The position numbers were made by a program, and so were the translations under genes. The notes under the pieces are model-generated. The model searched no databases. It saw only the letters and a list, made by a program, of their open reading frames with translations, and had not been told where the DNA came from. Below are positions 50,891 through 59,123 of a DNA stretch of 64,000 bases, in pieces. The stretch's first letter is position 1. Every line of letters starts with the position of its first letter. This DNA comes from Gemmataceae bacterium (GTDB lineage: Bacteria; Planctomycetota; Planctomycetia; Gemmatales; Gemmataceae): NCBI GenBank assembly GCA_019694755.1, contig JAIBBI010000011.1, positions 1 to 64,000 on the forward strand, in the 5' to 3' direction.

Positions 50891-51283
50891 ATGAAGCACA
50901 CCACCGGTGAGATCGAGATCCGGGTCCGGTATGCCGAGACCGACCGGATGGGCCTGCTGCACCACGCCAACTACTTGGTCTACTTCGAGCAGGGCCGCAC
51001 GGAACTCCTGCGTCCGCTCGGCAAGTCGTACCGCGAAATGGAAGACCAGGGCTTCTTCCTGGTCCTGCACAAGATCGACGTGAAGTACCGTCGGCCGGCC
51101 CAATACGACGACGTGCTGACACTGCGAACCAGCGTAAGCCGGGTGACGCCCGTCCGCATCGAGCATAAGTATGAACTGATGCGGGGAAGCGAGTTGCTGG
51201 CCGAGGGGGCGAGCACGCTGGCGTGCGTCGACCGCGAAGGTCGCCTCCAGCCACTCCCCGACTGGCTCCAGGAGGGGGTCTGA
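50891..51283 (+). CDS. YbgC-like acyl-CoA thioesterase (4HBT family)
   Basis: The protein has 130 residues in a hotdog fold: RVRYAETDRMGLLHHANYLVYFEQGRTELL (start of helix and catalytic Asp region), DVKYRRPAQYDDVL and EHKYELMRG. The length and the YAETDRMG motif match YbgC/FadM thioesterases. In many proteobacteria ybgC opens the tol-pal operon, and here it lies directly before TolQ- and TolR-like genes with a 2-bp gap. The substrate is an acyl-CoA of unknown type. Confidence 0.85.
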   Translation: MKHTTGEIEIRVRYAETDRMGLLHHANYLVYFEQGRTELLRPLGKSYREMEDQGFFLVLHKIDVKYRRPAQYDDVLTLRTSVSRVTPVRIEHKYELMRGSELLAEGASTLACVDREGRLQPLPDWLQEGV

Positions 51284-51285
51284 TC

Positions 51286-51795
51286 GTGCGGCGATTTCTG
51301 GTCGTGGGCGTGTTACCGCTGATGTTCGGACTCGTGCCCGCGTTGGCCGGTGCGGCCGTCGTTGCCGCGCTGCCGCCCGTCGCGCTCGAAGACTACCTGA
51401 TGCGGATCCGCACGTCGCCGATCGACTGGCTGATTCTCGGGCTCGGGGCGACGCTGTTTCTGGCCCAGACGCTGCTCGCTGTTCGGGCGATGCGCTGGCG
51501 CGAGACGGGGTTCAACGAGGGCCCCGACCGCTGGCTGGCTTATCTCGCCCAAGGGGCAGAGTGGTTTCCGCTCCTCGGCCTGCTGGGTACAGTCGCCGGG
51601 ATTCTCCAGACCTTCAGCTCGATCAACGGGCCGGTCACGCCTCAGGAAATCATCCGCAAGTACGCCCCTGCCATTACGGCGACGGGCAGCGGACTGTTCA
51701 TGGCCCTGCTCAACATCCTGCCCACCTGGGTGGTCAACGTCGGCCGGGATTTGATCCTCGCGCTGGCGGGCGGACCGAGTTCCCGCGGGGAGTGA
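51286..51795 (+). CDS. TolQ/ExbB/MotA-like proton channel protein
   Basis: The protein has 169 residues using GTG 51286. Three hydrophobic helices are present. The second (FPLLGLLGTVAGILQTFSSI) and third (APAITATGSGLFMALLNILP) carry the family pattern for the ion-conducting core. It should form a pentamer around the TolR/ExbD-like helix of the next gene and use the proton gradient. The gap to the thioesterase is 2 bp and to the next gene 3 bp. Confidence 0.8.
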   Translation: MRRFLVVGVLPLMFGLVPALAGAAVVAALPPVALEDYLMRIRTSPIDWLILGLGATLFLAQTLLAVRAMRWRETGFNEGPDRWLAYLAQGAEWFPLLGLLGTVAGILQTFSSINGPVTPQEIIRKYAPAITATGSGLFMALLNILPTWVVNVGRDLILALAGGPSSRGE

Positions 51796-51798
51796 GCC

Positions 51799-52299
51799 GT
51801 GATTCCGACTCCCCGTCGCAGCGTCACGCGGTTTTTCATTCCGATGATCGACGTCCTGACGCTGCTTTTCTGCATCTTTCTCCTGATGCCGTACGTGCAG
51901 CCCGGCGAGGGCGGCCCCCAACCCGGCACCCCGGCTGAGGACGCCGGCGCGCTGCGGCGCGAAGTCGACCGACTGGCCCGGGAGCGTGACGGTTTGGCAC
52001 GCGACCGCGACGGTGCGGTGCGTTCGCAGGCCGTTTGCGTCTTGGAAATCGACTCGATTTCGGGCAAACTCTATGAGCGGGGGCCGGCCCGAGTCGAAAT
52101 CGCCAACCAGGCCGACGCGTTCGCGGTGGTCGAGCGCACTCGGGCCCAGGCGCCCGGCCGGGAGGTTTACGTTCTGATCCTCTATCCGTCGGTGGTGTCG
52201 GGCTATCCCGAACAGCGGCAGATCGCCGCGTTCGAACGCTGGTTTGCCGGCGTACCGCACGGGTACGATCGACCATTCGCACGCGGAGCCGGGCGATGA
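51799..52299 (+). CDS. TolR/ExbD-like energy-coupling protein
   Basis: The protein has 166 residues using GTG 51799. A single transmembrane helix (FFIPMIDVLTLLFCIFLLMPYV) contains Asp18 at the position of the essential TolR/ExbD/MotB aspartate. A short coiled coil (LRREVDRLARERDGLARDRD) and a C-terminal periplasmic domain follow. It should be the force-transmitting partner of the channel gene just upstream. The C-terminal domain is not recognised as OmpA-like or ExbD-like. Confidence 0.72.
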   Translation: MIPTPRRSVTRFFIPMIDVLTLLFCIFLLMPYVQPGEGGPQPGTPAEDAGALRREVDRLARERDGLARDRDGAVRSQAVCVLEIDSISGKLYERGPARVEIANQADAFAVVERTRAQAPGREVYVLILYPSVVSGYPEQRQIAAFERWFAGVPHGYDRPFARGAGR

Positions 52300-52889
52300 G
52301 CTTCAACCTGATCGAAGATGCGGGTCGGCTGGGGCAGGGCGCTCTGGCCGTGATCGGCGGTGCGGTCATCGGCGCGGTCGTGACCGGGTTCATGACCAAC
52401 TCGGCCGTGCGACTCGTCACCACCCGGCAAATACCGCCGCTGATCCTGCGCTGGGTGCGGCTCTTCGCCGGGTTCGCCGGCGGGCTCATGGTCGGCTATG
52501 TCGTCTTCAGTGGTATTGGCGGGTGGGGCCTCGGTGGCGCGGGCGGCAACAATACGGGCGAGCTACCCCCGGCCGGGACGGCTGCCGCCGACACGAAGAG
52601 CCTGCCGCCGGCCGCCCCGGTCGGGATTACGCTGCTCGGCGGGCCACGGGTCCGCGGTGCGGCGTTTTATCAGTTGGACCGTGACCAGGCGGCCAAGTCG
52701 CTCGGCGAACTCGGGACGGGCCTGCCCGCCAAGCCCGGCACCTTCGCGTTGCGGATCTACGACGACAGCGTGGCCCGCGATCACGTCGCAGTCACGGAAC
52801 TGGTCGCGTGGGCGGAGCGATTGGGGTGGAAGGTGATCATCGAAGAGTTCAAAGGGCAGACGCTGCCCCCGGAGACCAAGCGCCCATGA
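52296..52889 (+). CDS. Two-helix membrane protein of the Tol-like operon, unknown function
   Basis: The protein has 197 residues and overlaps the previous gene by 4 bp. Two hydrophobic helices at residues about 17-35 and 50-72 (ALAVIGGAVIGAVVTGFM, LFAGFAGGLMVGYVVFS) are followed by a Gly/Pro-rich linker and a small C-terminal alpha/beta domain (TFALRIYDDSVARDHVAVTEL, AWAERLGWKVIIEEF). I do not recognise the domain. It overlaps the next gene by 4 bp (ATGA), so the operon is tightly coupled. Confidence 0.6.
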   Translation: MSFNLIEDAGRLGQGALAVIGGAVIGAVVTGFMTNSAVRLVTTRQIPPLILRWVRLFAGFAGGLMVGYVVFSGIGGWGLGGAGGNNTGELPPAGTAAADTKSLPPAAPVGITLLGGPRVRGAAFYQLDRDQAAKSLGELGTGLPAKPGTFALRIYDDSVARDHVAVTELVAWAERLGWKVIIEEFKGQTLPPETKRP

Positions 52890-55252
52890 GCAGCCCCGCA
52901 GCAGCCAGTCCGCGAGGGGCCGTGTCCGGGCCGGCCGACGCGCCGCGCATCCTGATCATCGGTCCGGCCGGCGCGGGCAAGTCGTGGCTCGTCGGAGCGC
53001 TCGCCCGTGCCGCGGAGGTTCATGAATCGATTCTCGGGGGCCGGTTCCTCGACCAGTTTGGCGGCCTCCGCGAGTTGCGCGACCATGTTTATGCCGGCAA
53101 GCCGGCCTCTCCCATTCCGGAGCACGTCGTCCGCGTCGAGCCGATCACCGGCACAACGGTGGAGTCGAAGAAGGCCTGGCCGCTGGTCGTCGTGGACGAC
53201 GACGGCCCGCAGCAGTTGAGCCGGGCCGATGCGGTCCTGTTCGTCGTCGATGCCGCGTCTCTCGATCAGTTGGAAAACGATGTCGTGGAGTTCGGGCGGT
53301 TCCTTGACCAATTCCGGCGGGAGCGTGGCCGGCGTGCCGATGAGCCGCAGCTTCCGGTCTTTCTCGTGCTCGCGCAATGCGACCGACTGGCCCGGCCGGG
53401 GGATACGAAAGCCGTCTGGTCCGAGCGACTGGAGATGCGGAAGGAAGAGATCGGCCAGCGGTTCGATGAGTACATCCAAAGCCAGACGGGCTTCGGGACG
53501 CTGGCTCTGTCGACGGCGGCCGTCGCGGCCCGACACCCCGCGCTGACGAACGCCGCCAACCGGTCGGACGAGCCGTTCGGAGTAGCCGAACTGTTCCATC
53601 AGGCGACCGCGACCGCGCGTGAGCACGCCGGCCGGAAGACCCGGGGCGAAATAGGCATCCGCCGGATGGTCGTGGCTGCGGGAGTGGTCGTGGCCGTCGT
53701 CGCGGTGTTCGCGGCCATCTCGCCGTTTTTCCGCACCACTTTCGAGGCGAGCCCGGCCAAAGTCGCGCTGGCGGCTTACCGCCACGGCGAAGGGCCCGCG
53801 CCGGCCGGGCACATTGCCGCTCCGCTGGAGCCGAAGATCGAGCAACTGCTCGGCATTGCCCGCGACCCGACGTTCGGAAAGCTCAGCGAGTCCGATCGTG
53901 CTTTCGTGACGGCGCGGCTCGACGAGTTGCGCGAATACCAGAACTACTTCGGCCGGTTGAAACAGCAGATCGAGCCGGTGAAGGCCGGCAGCGTCGAAGA
54001 GCTGCAACGGGTCGATCAACTATTGCGGAGCGACTTGAACCTTCCGGCCGCGTTCGTGTCCACTTGGGCGTCGAGCGATGCGGGCCAATTGCGCGAGCTC
54101 TGGCTGAAGCAGGTTCCCGCGCTCAAGTCCGCAGCGCAGAGCGCCGGAGCCGCCATCGACGCCCGGCGGCAGACCATGGACAAGCTCTTCGTCCTCGGCG
54201 ACGCGGCCCCCAACTGGTCGGAATGGGCGAAGAAGGCGGACGACGCACTAGCGGCCGGCCCGCCCATCAAGGCTAGCGACCCTCTCACGCTTCCTGCCGG
54301 GCCGGGCCCCGCGCTCACGAACGCCATTGTGCTCGCCTATCCGGAAGTGGCGAAATCTCAGGATCGGTTCGCGCAGTCGGCCCGTCGACTGGCGGCGTTT
54401 CGGGCGATTGCCGGCGTCGTCGGCCTTGTGGATGATGCCGGCCCGACGCTCAAGATCCCGGACGGCTTTGCGGCCGACCAGGCGCCCGCGTTGTGGTCCG
54501 CGCTCGTGGCTAAGTACCCGGACCTCGTGAGCTGGGGCAGCCCGGACATCCCGGACGCCGCGATGAACGCGGTCCAATCGGCCGCGAGAAAGTCATATGA
54601 ACGGCTCGTGCCGTCCGGGCGAAGCCTCGTCCGCGGCGCGTACGGCTCGCCGAACGACGGACCGGAATCGCCGGCTCGGTGGCGGGCGGCCGTCGAGAAA
54701 CTCCCGGCCAACGCGGCCATGAAGGCGTGGAATGAACTCGCTCGGCTCGCGCTGCGTCTGGCCGGCGAGAATTCCGATCCTTTGGAAGAACTGCTCCGGT
54801 TTGTCCGAAAGGACGAATTCGTCATCGAGTTGCAGGCGGTCGATGTGGTCATCCCGGAAGGGAAGTGGACGCCGACCGGGTCGTGGATACTGTTTGTTCA
54901 GCCGCCCGGCGGACAGGTTTCCAAGAAACTGTTTCGCGCGCCGGACGATCCCAAGGGCGAGCGAATTCGATTCACGGCGGCCGACGGCAAGCCGGTGAAG
55001 ATCAAGCCCGGTGACCTGGTCTGGGCCGAGCTCGGCGTGATCGACAAAGCGAAGGAAGACCTCCAGTTGACGTGGTGGGCTGGCGGCGTGCGATCCAAAC
55101 TCTATCAGATGGACCGTCTGTCGCGGGTGCCGCGGATTCACAAAGTCGACCAGCGGTCCGAGACCGGTGAAGTCGCCTCCGGTGTCCGCGTCGAGTTCCT
55201 TCCGAGCGGCGCGTTTCCGCGAATTCCCGACCTCATGCCCGAGATGCCCTGA
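52886..55252 (+). CDS. Membrane-anchored GTPase-like protein with large extracytoplasmic part
   Basis: The protein has 788 residues from ATG 52886. The N-terminal cytoplasmic P-loop domain has LIIGPAGAGKSWLVGAL (Walker A) and VVVDDDGPQQLSRADAVLFV (Walker B-like), with VFLVLAQCDRLAR in place of the NKxD motif. One transmembrane helix (about 255-280, RRMVVAAGVVVAVVAVFAAIS) separates it from about 500 residues outside the membrane. That part is helical in its middle and beta-rich at the end (WILFVQPPGGQVSKKLF). It resembles the cytoplasm-to-envelope design of IcmF/TssM-like proteins, but the family is uncertain. It closes the ybgC-tolQ-tolR-like operon. Confidence 0.6.
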   Translation: MSSPAAASPRGAVSGPADAPRILIIGPAGAGKSWLVGALARAAEVHESILGGRFLDQFGGLRELRDHVYAGKPASPIPEHVVRVEPITGTTVESKKAWPLVVVDDDGPQQLSRADAVLFVVDAASLDQLENDVVEFGRFLDQFRRERGRRADEPQLPVFLVLAQCDRLARPGDTKAVWSERLEMRKEEIGQRFDEYIQSQTGFGTLALSTAAVAARHPALTNAANRSDEPFGVAELFHQATATAREHAGRKTRGEIGIRRMVVAAGVVVAVVAVFAAISPFFRTTFEASPAKVALAAYRHGEGPAPAGHIAAPLEPKIEQLLGIARDPTFGKLSESDRAFVTARLDELREYQNYFGRLKQQIEPVKAGSVEELQRVDQLLRSDLNLPAAFVSTWASSDAGQLRELWLKQVPALKSAAQSAGAAIDARRQTMDKLFVLGDAAPNWSEWAKKADDALAAGPPIKASDPLTLPAGPGPALTNAIVLAYPEVAKSQDRFAQSARRLAAFRAIAGVVGLVDDAGPTLKIPDGFAADQAPALWSALVAKYPDLVSWGSPDIPDAAMNAVQSAARKSYERLVPSGRSLVRGAYGSPNDGPESPARWRAAVEKLPANAAMKAWNELARLALRLAGENSDPLEELLRFVRKDEFVIELQAVDVVIPEGKWTPTGSWILFVQPPGGQVSKKLFRAPDDPKGERIRFTAADGKPVKIKPGDLVWAELGVIDKAKEDLQLTWWAGGVRSKLYQMDRLSRVPRIHKVDQRSETGEVASGVRVEFLPSGAFPRIPDLMPEMP

Positions 55253-55283
55253 CCGGTTTCTTCACACCCAGGACGGCGACGCC

Positions 55284-56966
55284 ATGAGACGATTCCTGTC
55301 GGCCCTTCTGACGACGTTGGCTGTTGCTGCATCGCTTCACGCGCAACCCGCTCCCCGTCAGGCAGTGACAGCGAAGCAGGGAATGGTGACCTGTGTGTCG
55401 CCGCCCGCGGCCGAGGCCGGGTCGAAGATCCTTCAGAAGGGCGGCAATGCCGTGGATGCCGCTGTTACGGTGGCGTTTGCCATGGCCGTGACGTATCCTA
55501 GCGCGGGCAATATCGGCGGCGGCGGGTTCATGCTGATTCATCCGCCGGCCGGCGAGCCGACGGTCATCGAATACCGCGAAGCCGCTCCCGCGGCTGCCAC
55601 CGCCGATATGTTCGTCAAGAACCGTGATCCGCTGACGCACCGTGCGGCCGGGGTCCCGGGCACGGTGCGTGGACTGGAAATGGCGTTCAAGAAGTACGGC
55701 AGCGGCAAGGTCACCTGGGCCGAAGTTGTCGAACCTGCCATTCAGCTGGCGGAAAGCTGGCCGCTGGAAGCGTGGTCGGCGCGGTCGCTCACACGGCTGG
55801 TCCGCGAGTCGCCGAAACACCCCGAGTTCTGCCGCTGCTTCGGTAAGCCGGGCGGAGGGGAATGGAAGGCTGGCGACATACTCCGGCAGCCTGACCTCGC
55901 GAAGACCCTTCGTGCCATCGCCGAGCGCGGCTCGGCCGGGTTCTACACGGGGCCGGTCGCCGAGATGATCGAAAAGGAAATGAAGGCGGGCGGCGGCCTG
56001 ATCACGCAGGCCGACCTGGCCGCCTACCAAGCCAAGGAACGCCCCGCGATCCACGGCACCTACCGCGGCTACGACGTCTGGGGCGCGTCGCCGCCGAGTT
56101 CCGGCGGCATCGGCATTGTCGAGATGCTGAACATGCTCGAAGGCCATGATCTAAAGAGCCTCGGTGCGGACACTCCCGCCCGCTGGCATCTGACGGCCGA
56201 GGTGATGAAGCGGGCCTTCCGCGACCGCGCCCGCTGGATCGGCGACCCGGACTTTGTCACTGTCCCGACGAACTTGATCGAGAAACCGTATGCCCGCAGC
56301 CTGATGAGCACGTTTGACCCGAACAAGGCGACGCCGAGTGCGTCGCTGGCCGGCGACATCACGATCGCGCCGGAACCGGAAAACACAACGCACTTTTCCA
56401 TCGTCGATGCCGAGGGGCGGGGCGTGTCGAACACCTACACGCTGGAAGAGTCGTACGGTTCGCGGGTGGTGGTCCGCGGCGCGGGTTTCATCCTCAACAA
56501 CGAGATGCTCGACTTCAATCACATCCCCGGTGTCACCACGCAAAAGGGCAAGGTCGGCACGCCGGCAAACCTCGTGGCCCCGGGCAAACGAATGCTCAGT
56601 TCTCAGACGCCAACCATTCTTGCGAAGGGCGGCAAGCCGGTGCTGGTGACCGGTTCGCCCGGCGGCCGGACGATCATCAATACAGTGCTGTGTATCGTGA
56701 CCAACGTCGTCGATTTCGACATGGACGTACAGGCGGCCGTCGACTTTCCGCGAATACACCACCAGTGGCTGCCGGACGAGATTCGATTGGAGCGGTACCC
56801 CGATCGGCAGGAACTCGTGGCCGGCCTGGAGAAACTCGGCCACAAGGTGACCCGGCATCAACCGAGCCGATTCCAGGGCGACGGCCACTCCGTCTGGATC
56901 GCGCCCGACGGCACCCGGCACGGCGCGGCCGACCGACGGATCATGGGCAAGGCGGCGGGATACTGA
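55284..56966 (+). CDS. ggt: Gamma-glutamyltranspeptidase
   Basis: The protein has 560 residues from ATG 55284, with a signal peptide (MRRFLSALLTTLAVAASLHA). It shows GGNAVDAAVTVAFAMAVTYP, GNIGGGGFMLI, the autocleavage/nucleophile site ENTTHFSIVD (the Thr pair at nt 56386-56391) and the late motif LVTGSPGGRTIINTVL. The precursor should cut itself into large and small subunits. It cleaves or transfers gamma-glutamyl groups such as that of glutathione in the periplasm. The 17-bp gap to the redoxin gene suggests one unit. Confidence 0.9.
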   Translation: MRRFLSALLTTLAVAASLHAQPAPRQAVTAKQGMVTCVSPPAAEAGSKILQKGGNAVDAAVTVAFAMAVTYPSAGNIGGGGFMLIHPPAGEPTVIEYREAAPAAATADMFVKNRDPLTHRAAGVPGTVRGLEMAFKKYGSGKVTWAEVVEPAIQLAESWPLEAWSARSLTRLVRESPKHPEFCRCFGKPGGGEWKAGDILRQPDLAKTLRAIAERGSAGFYTGPVAEMIEKEMKAGGGLITQADLAAYQAKERPAIHGTYRGYDVWGASPPSSGGIGIVEMLNMLEGHDLKSLGADTPARWHLTAEVMKRAFRDRARWIGDPDFVTVPTNLIEKPYARSLMSTFDPNKATPSASLAGDITIAPEPENTTHFSIVDAEGRGVSNTYTLEESYGSRVVVRGAGFILNNEMLDFNHIPGVTTQKGKVGTPANLVAPGKRMLSSQTPTILAKGGKPVLVTGSPGGRTIINTVLCIVTNVVDFDMDVQAAVDFPRIHHQWLPDEIRLERYPDRQELVAGLEKLGHKVTRHQPSRFQGDGHSVWIAPDGTRHGAADRRIMGKAAGY

Positions 56967-56983
56967 TCCGGAGGGCTGCATCC

Positions 56984-57586
56984 ATGATCCGCGGTTTCAT
57001 TGTCTTGTTGTGCCTGGCCGCGACGGTGACGGCCGGGCAATTCAACAAGGCACTTTCCATCGGCGACGCCGCGCCGGCGTGGGCCGACCTGCCGGGCGTC
57101 GACGGCAAGAAGCACTCGCTGGCCGGGCTGAAGGACAAGTCCGTCGTCGTCGTGTTCTTCACGTGCAATTCCTGCCCCGCGGCCGTGGCGTACGAAGATC
57201 GCATCATCGCACTCGTAAAAAAGCACGGCGAGAACCGCGGCAAGGTCGCGTTCGTAGGCATCAACGTGAACACGGTCGAGGCGGACCGGCTCGACAAGAT
57301 GATAGACCGGGCCAAGGCGCGGGGCTTTAATTTCCCGTACTTGTACGACGAGTCGCAGAAGATTGCACGGGATTACGGCGCGAGTTACACGCCGGAGTTT
57401 TTCGTCCTCGGGCCTGATCGCAGGGTGGCGTACATGGGCGCGATGGACGACAAATCACCGCCCGTCGGGGCGACAAAGAACTTCCTCGACGACGCCATCG
57501 AGGCGACCCTCGCGGGCCGGAAGCCCGAAGTGCCGGAATCGCTGGCCCGGGGCTGCATGATCCGCTTCGCGCGAACGAAACGCTAA
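56984..57586 (+). CDS. Secreted redoxin (AhpC/TSA-like), second paralog
   Basis: The protein has 200 residues with a signal peptide (MIRGFIVLLCLAATVTAG). The redox site reads VFFTCNSCPAAVAYEDR, followed by INVNTVEADRLDKMIDRAK, GFNFPYLYDESQKIARDYG and TPEFFVLG. It is a close paralog of the gene at 46105. It lies behind gamma-glutamyltranspeptidase with a ribosome-binding site CCGGAGGG. Its stop overlaps the convergent stop of the Rieske gene. Confidence 0.82.
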   Translation: MIRGFIVLLCLAATVTAGQFNKALSIGDAAPAWADLPGVDGKKHSLAGLKDKSVVVVFFTCNSCPAAVAYEDRIIALVKKHGENRGKVAFVGINVNTVEADRLDKMIDRAKARGFNFPYLYDESQKIARDYGASYTPEFFVLGPDRRVAYMGAMDDKSPPVGATKNFLDDAIEATLAGRKPEVPESLARGCMIRFARTKR

Positions 57587-58635
57587 CGGGCGAGGTCGCC
57601 CCATAGCAGGCGGTGAAAGTGGTAGACGCCCGCCTCGCGCCGGCCATACCGACCGGTATCGTAGGTCCGGCTCCGCAAGCCGCGCTGCACCTCGGCACAG
57701 ATGTCGCCGTCTTCGACCTGCACCGCGTCGGCCACCTCGATGCTTTTTCGGATGTAGTCTCCGTCCTGCCCGGTGAAATAGAAATCGAAGATCACCCGGC
57801 AGCGGTCCGGGCCGTCGGGCAGGACCAAATTGGTATCCATCACGCCTTCGTAGATGTTGATCATGAAATTGGGATAAACCCACCAGTACTGGGCCTCCCG
57901 GCCCGAGCGTGTACCGGCCGTCGCGCCATCGTCCGCGACGAGCGGGCTGACCTGCAAGCTGGCGTGCGCGAACAACTCGGTGCGATACTGCGAATAATCG
58001 AGGACGCCGGCCAGGGTCGGATGCACGGTGTTGATGTGGTAACCACCGTCGAGGTAGTTATCGACGTACGCCTTCCAGTTGCACGCGACCGGGTATTCGC
58101 GCCGGGCGGCGAATGCGAACCGCGCGAGATCGCCGCCACGATCCGTTAGGGGCGAGAGGAACTCGCGCAGAATTTGCGCAGGTTGGCCGGGATGCACCCA
58201 AACCGTGGGGCCGAACAGTTCGACCGCCAGCGGGATCAGGCCGTTGTCCTCCCGGCGGAAGTCGCAGATGCCGTCGAACTCGGGCAGACCACGGAGCCGG
58301 CCCTGAAGGTCATAGGTCCACCCATGATAGCGGCACCGCAACCGGTCGACGGTGCCACACGCACCGGGCACGACCACAGCCGCACGATGCCGGCACACAT
58401 TGTGAAACGCACGTAGCGTTCCCGCCTCGTCGCGCAGGATGACGATCGGCTCGCCGGCCACATCAGCGGTGACGTAACTACCCGCTGATTGCAGTTGGTC
58501 GGTGCGGGCCACGCACTGCCAGCCAGCGAAGACGATGGCTCGCTCGCGCTCGGCGAGGGCAGGGTCGAAGTACCATGCGGCCGGGATGGTGTGAGCCTGT
58601 TCCAGTGGCAGCGTCGGATCGAATGTCGGAGGCAT
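57583..58635 (-). CDS. Rieske 2Fe-2S ring-hydroxylating-type oxygenase, alpha subunit
   Basis: The protein has 350 residues from ATG 58635. The Rieske cluster motifs are NVCRHRAA and CRYHGWTYDL. The C-terminal catalytic domain shows NWKAYVDNYLDGGYHINTVHP with the mononuclear iron ligands. The layout (no separate beta subunit nearby, short length) resembles choline monooxygenase or GbcA-type enzymes that act on quaternary amines. The substrate cannot be assigned. A reductase partner is not in the window. Confidence 0.85.
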   Translation of the reverse strand: MPPTFDPTLPLEQAHTIPAAWYFDPALAERERAIVFAGWQCVARTDQLQSAGSYVTADVAGEPIVILRDEAGTLRAFHNVCRHRAAVVVPGACGTVDRLRCRYHGWTYDLQGRLRGLPEFDGICDFRREDNGLIPLAVELFGPTVWVHPGQPAQILREFLSPLTDRGGDLARFAFAARREYPVACNWKAYVDNYLDGGYHINTVHPTLAGVLDYSQYRTELFAHASLQVSPLVADDGATAGTRSGREAQYWWVYPNFMINIYEGVMDTNLVLPDGPDRCRVIFDFYFTGQDGDYIRKSIEVADAVQVEDGDICAEVQRGLRSRTYDTGRYGRREAGVYHFHRLLWGDLAR

Positions 58636-58702
58636 GGCGTGAACCCGGTTCTGTGAGCGGTGTCGGGTAGTGTAGTCACTCTTTCGTACGATAGGCGGTG
58701 CC

Positions 58703-59113
58703 ATGTTCGAGTTCTTCGATCACACGGCCGACCTGGGCCTGCGCGTCCGCGCGGCGACGCTCGACGCGCTGCTCTCCGAGGCCGGCCGCGCCCTGACGGC
58801 CGCCATCGTCGAAGACCCGGCCACCATACTTCCTGCGACAATGGAGCGGATCGAGATCGCCGGCACCGATCCCGTGTACCTGATGTTCGACTGGTTGAAT
58901 GAACTGCTGTACCGGTTCGAAGGCCGGCGCATGCTCTTTCGCGAGTTCCGTGTCAACGTCGGGCCCGAGGGCTTGGTTGCTGATGTGGTCGGCGAACCTT
59001 TCGACGCGGCCCGGCATCCGTTGCAGCACGAAGTCAAGGCGATCACCTACCACGGCCTGCGGGTCGATCAGGAGGGCGGGCAGTGGACCGCCGAGGTGAT
59101 CGTCGACATCTGA
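58703..59113 (+). CDS. Archease (activator of the RtcB RNA ligase)
   Basis: The protein has 136 residues and begins MFEFFDHTADLGLRVRA, the family's opening motif. It continues with DWLNELLYRFEGRRML and ends with AITYHGLRV and AEVIVDI, with a terminal metal-binding aspartate. Archease accelerates guanylylation of RtcB. The rtcB gene follows 10 bp downstream, which makes the pairing secure. Confidence 0.92.
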   Translation: MFEFFDHTADLGLRVRAATLDALLSEAGRALTAAIVEDPATILPATMERIEIAGTDPVYLMFDWLNELLYRFEGRRMLFREFRVNVGPEGLVADVVGEPFDAARHPLQHEVKAITYHGLRVDQEGGQWTAEVIVDI

Positions 59114-59123
59114 AGGACGGACG

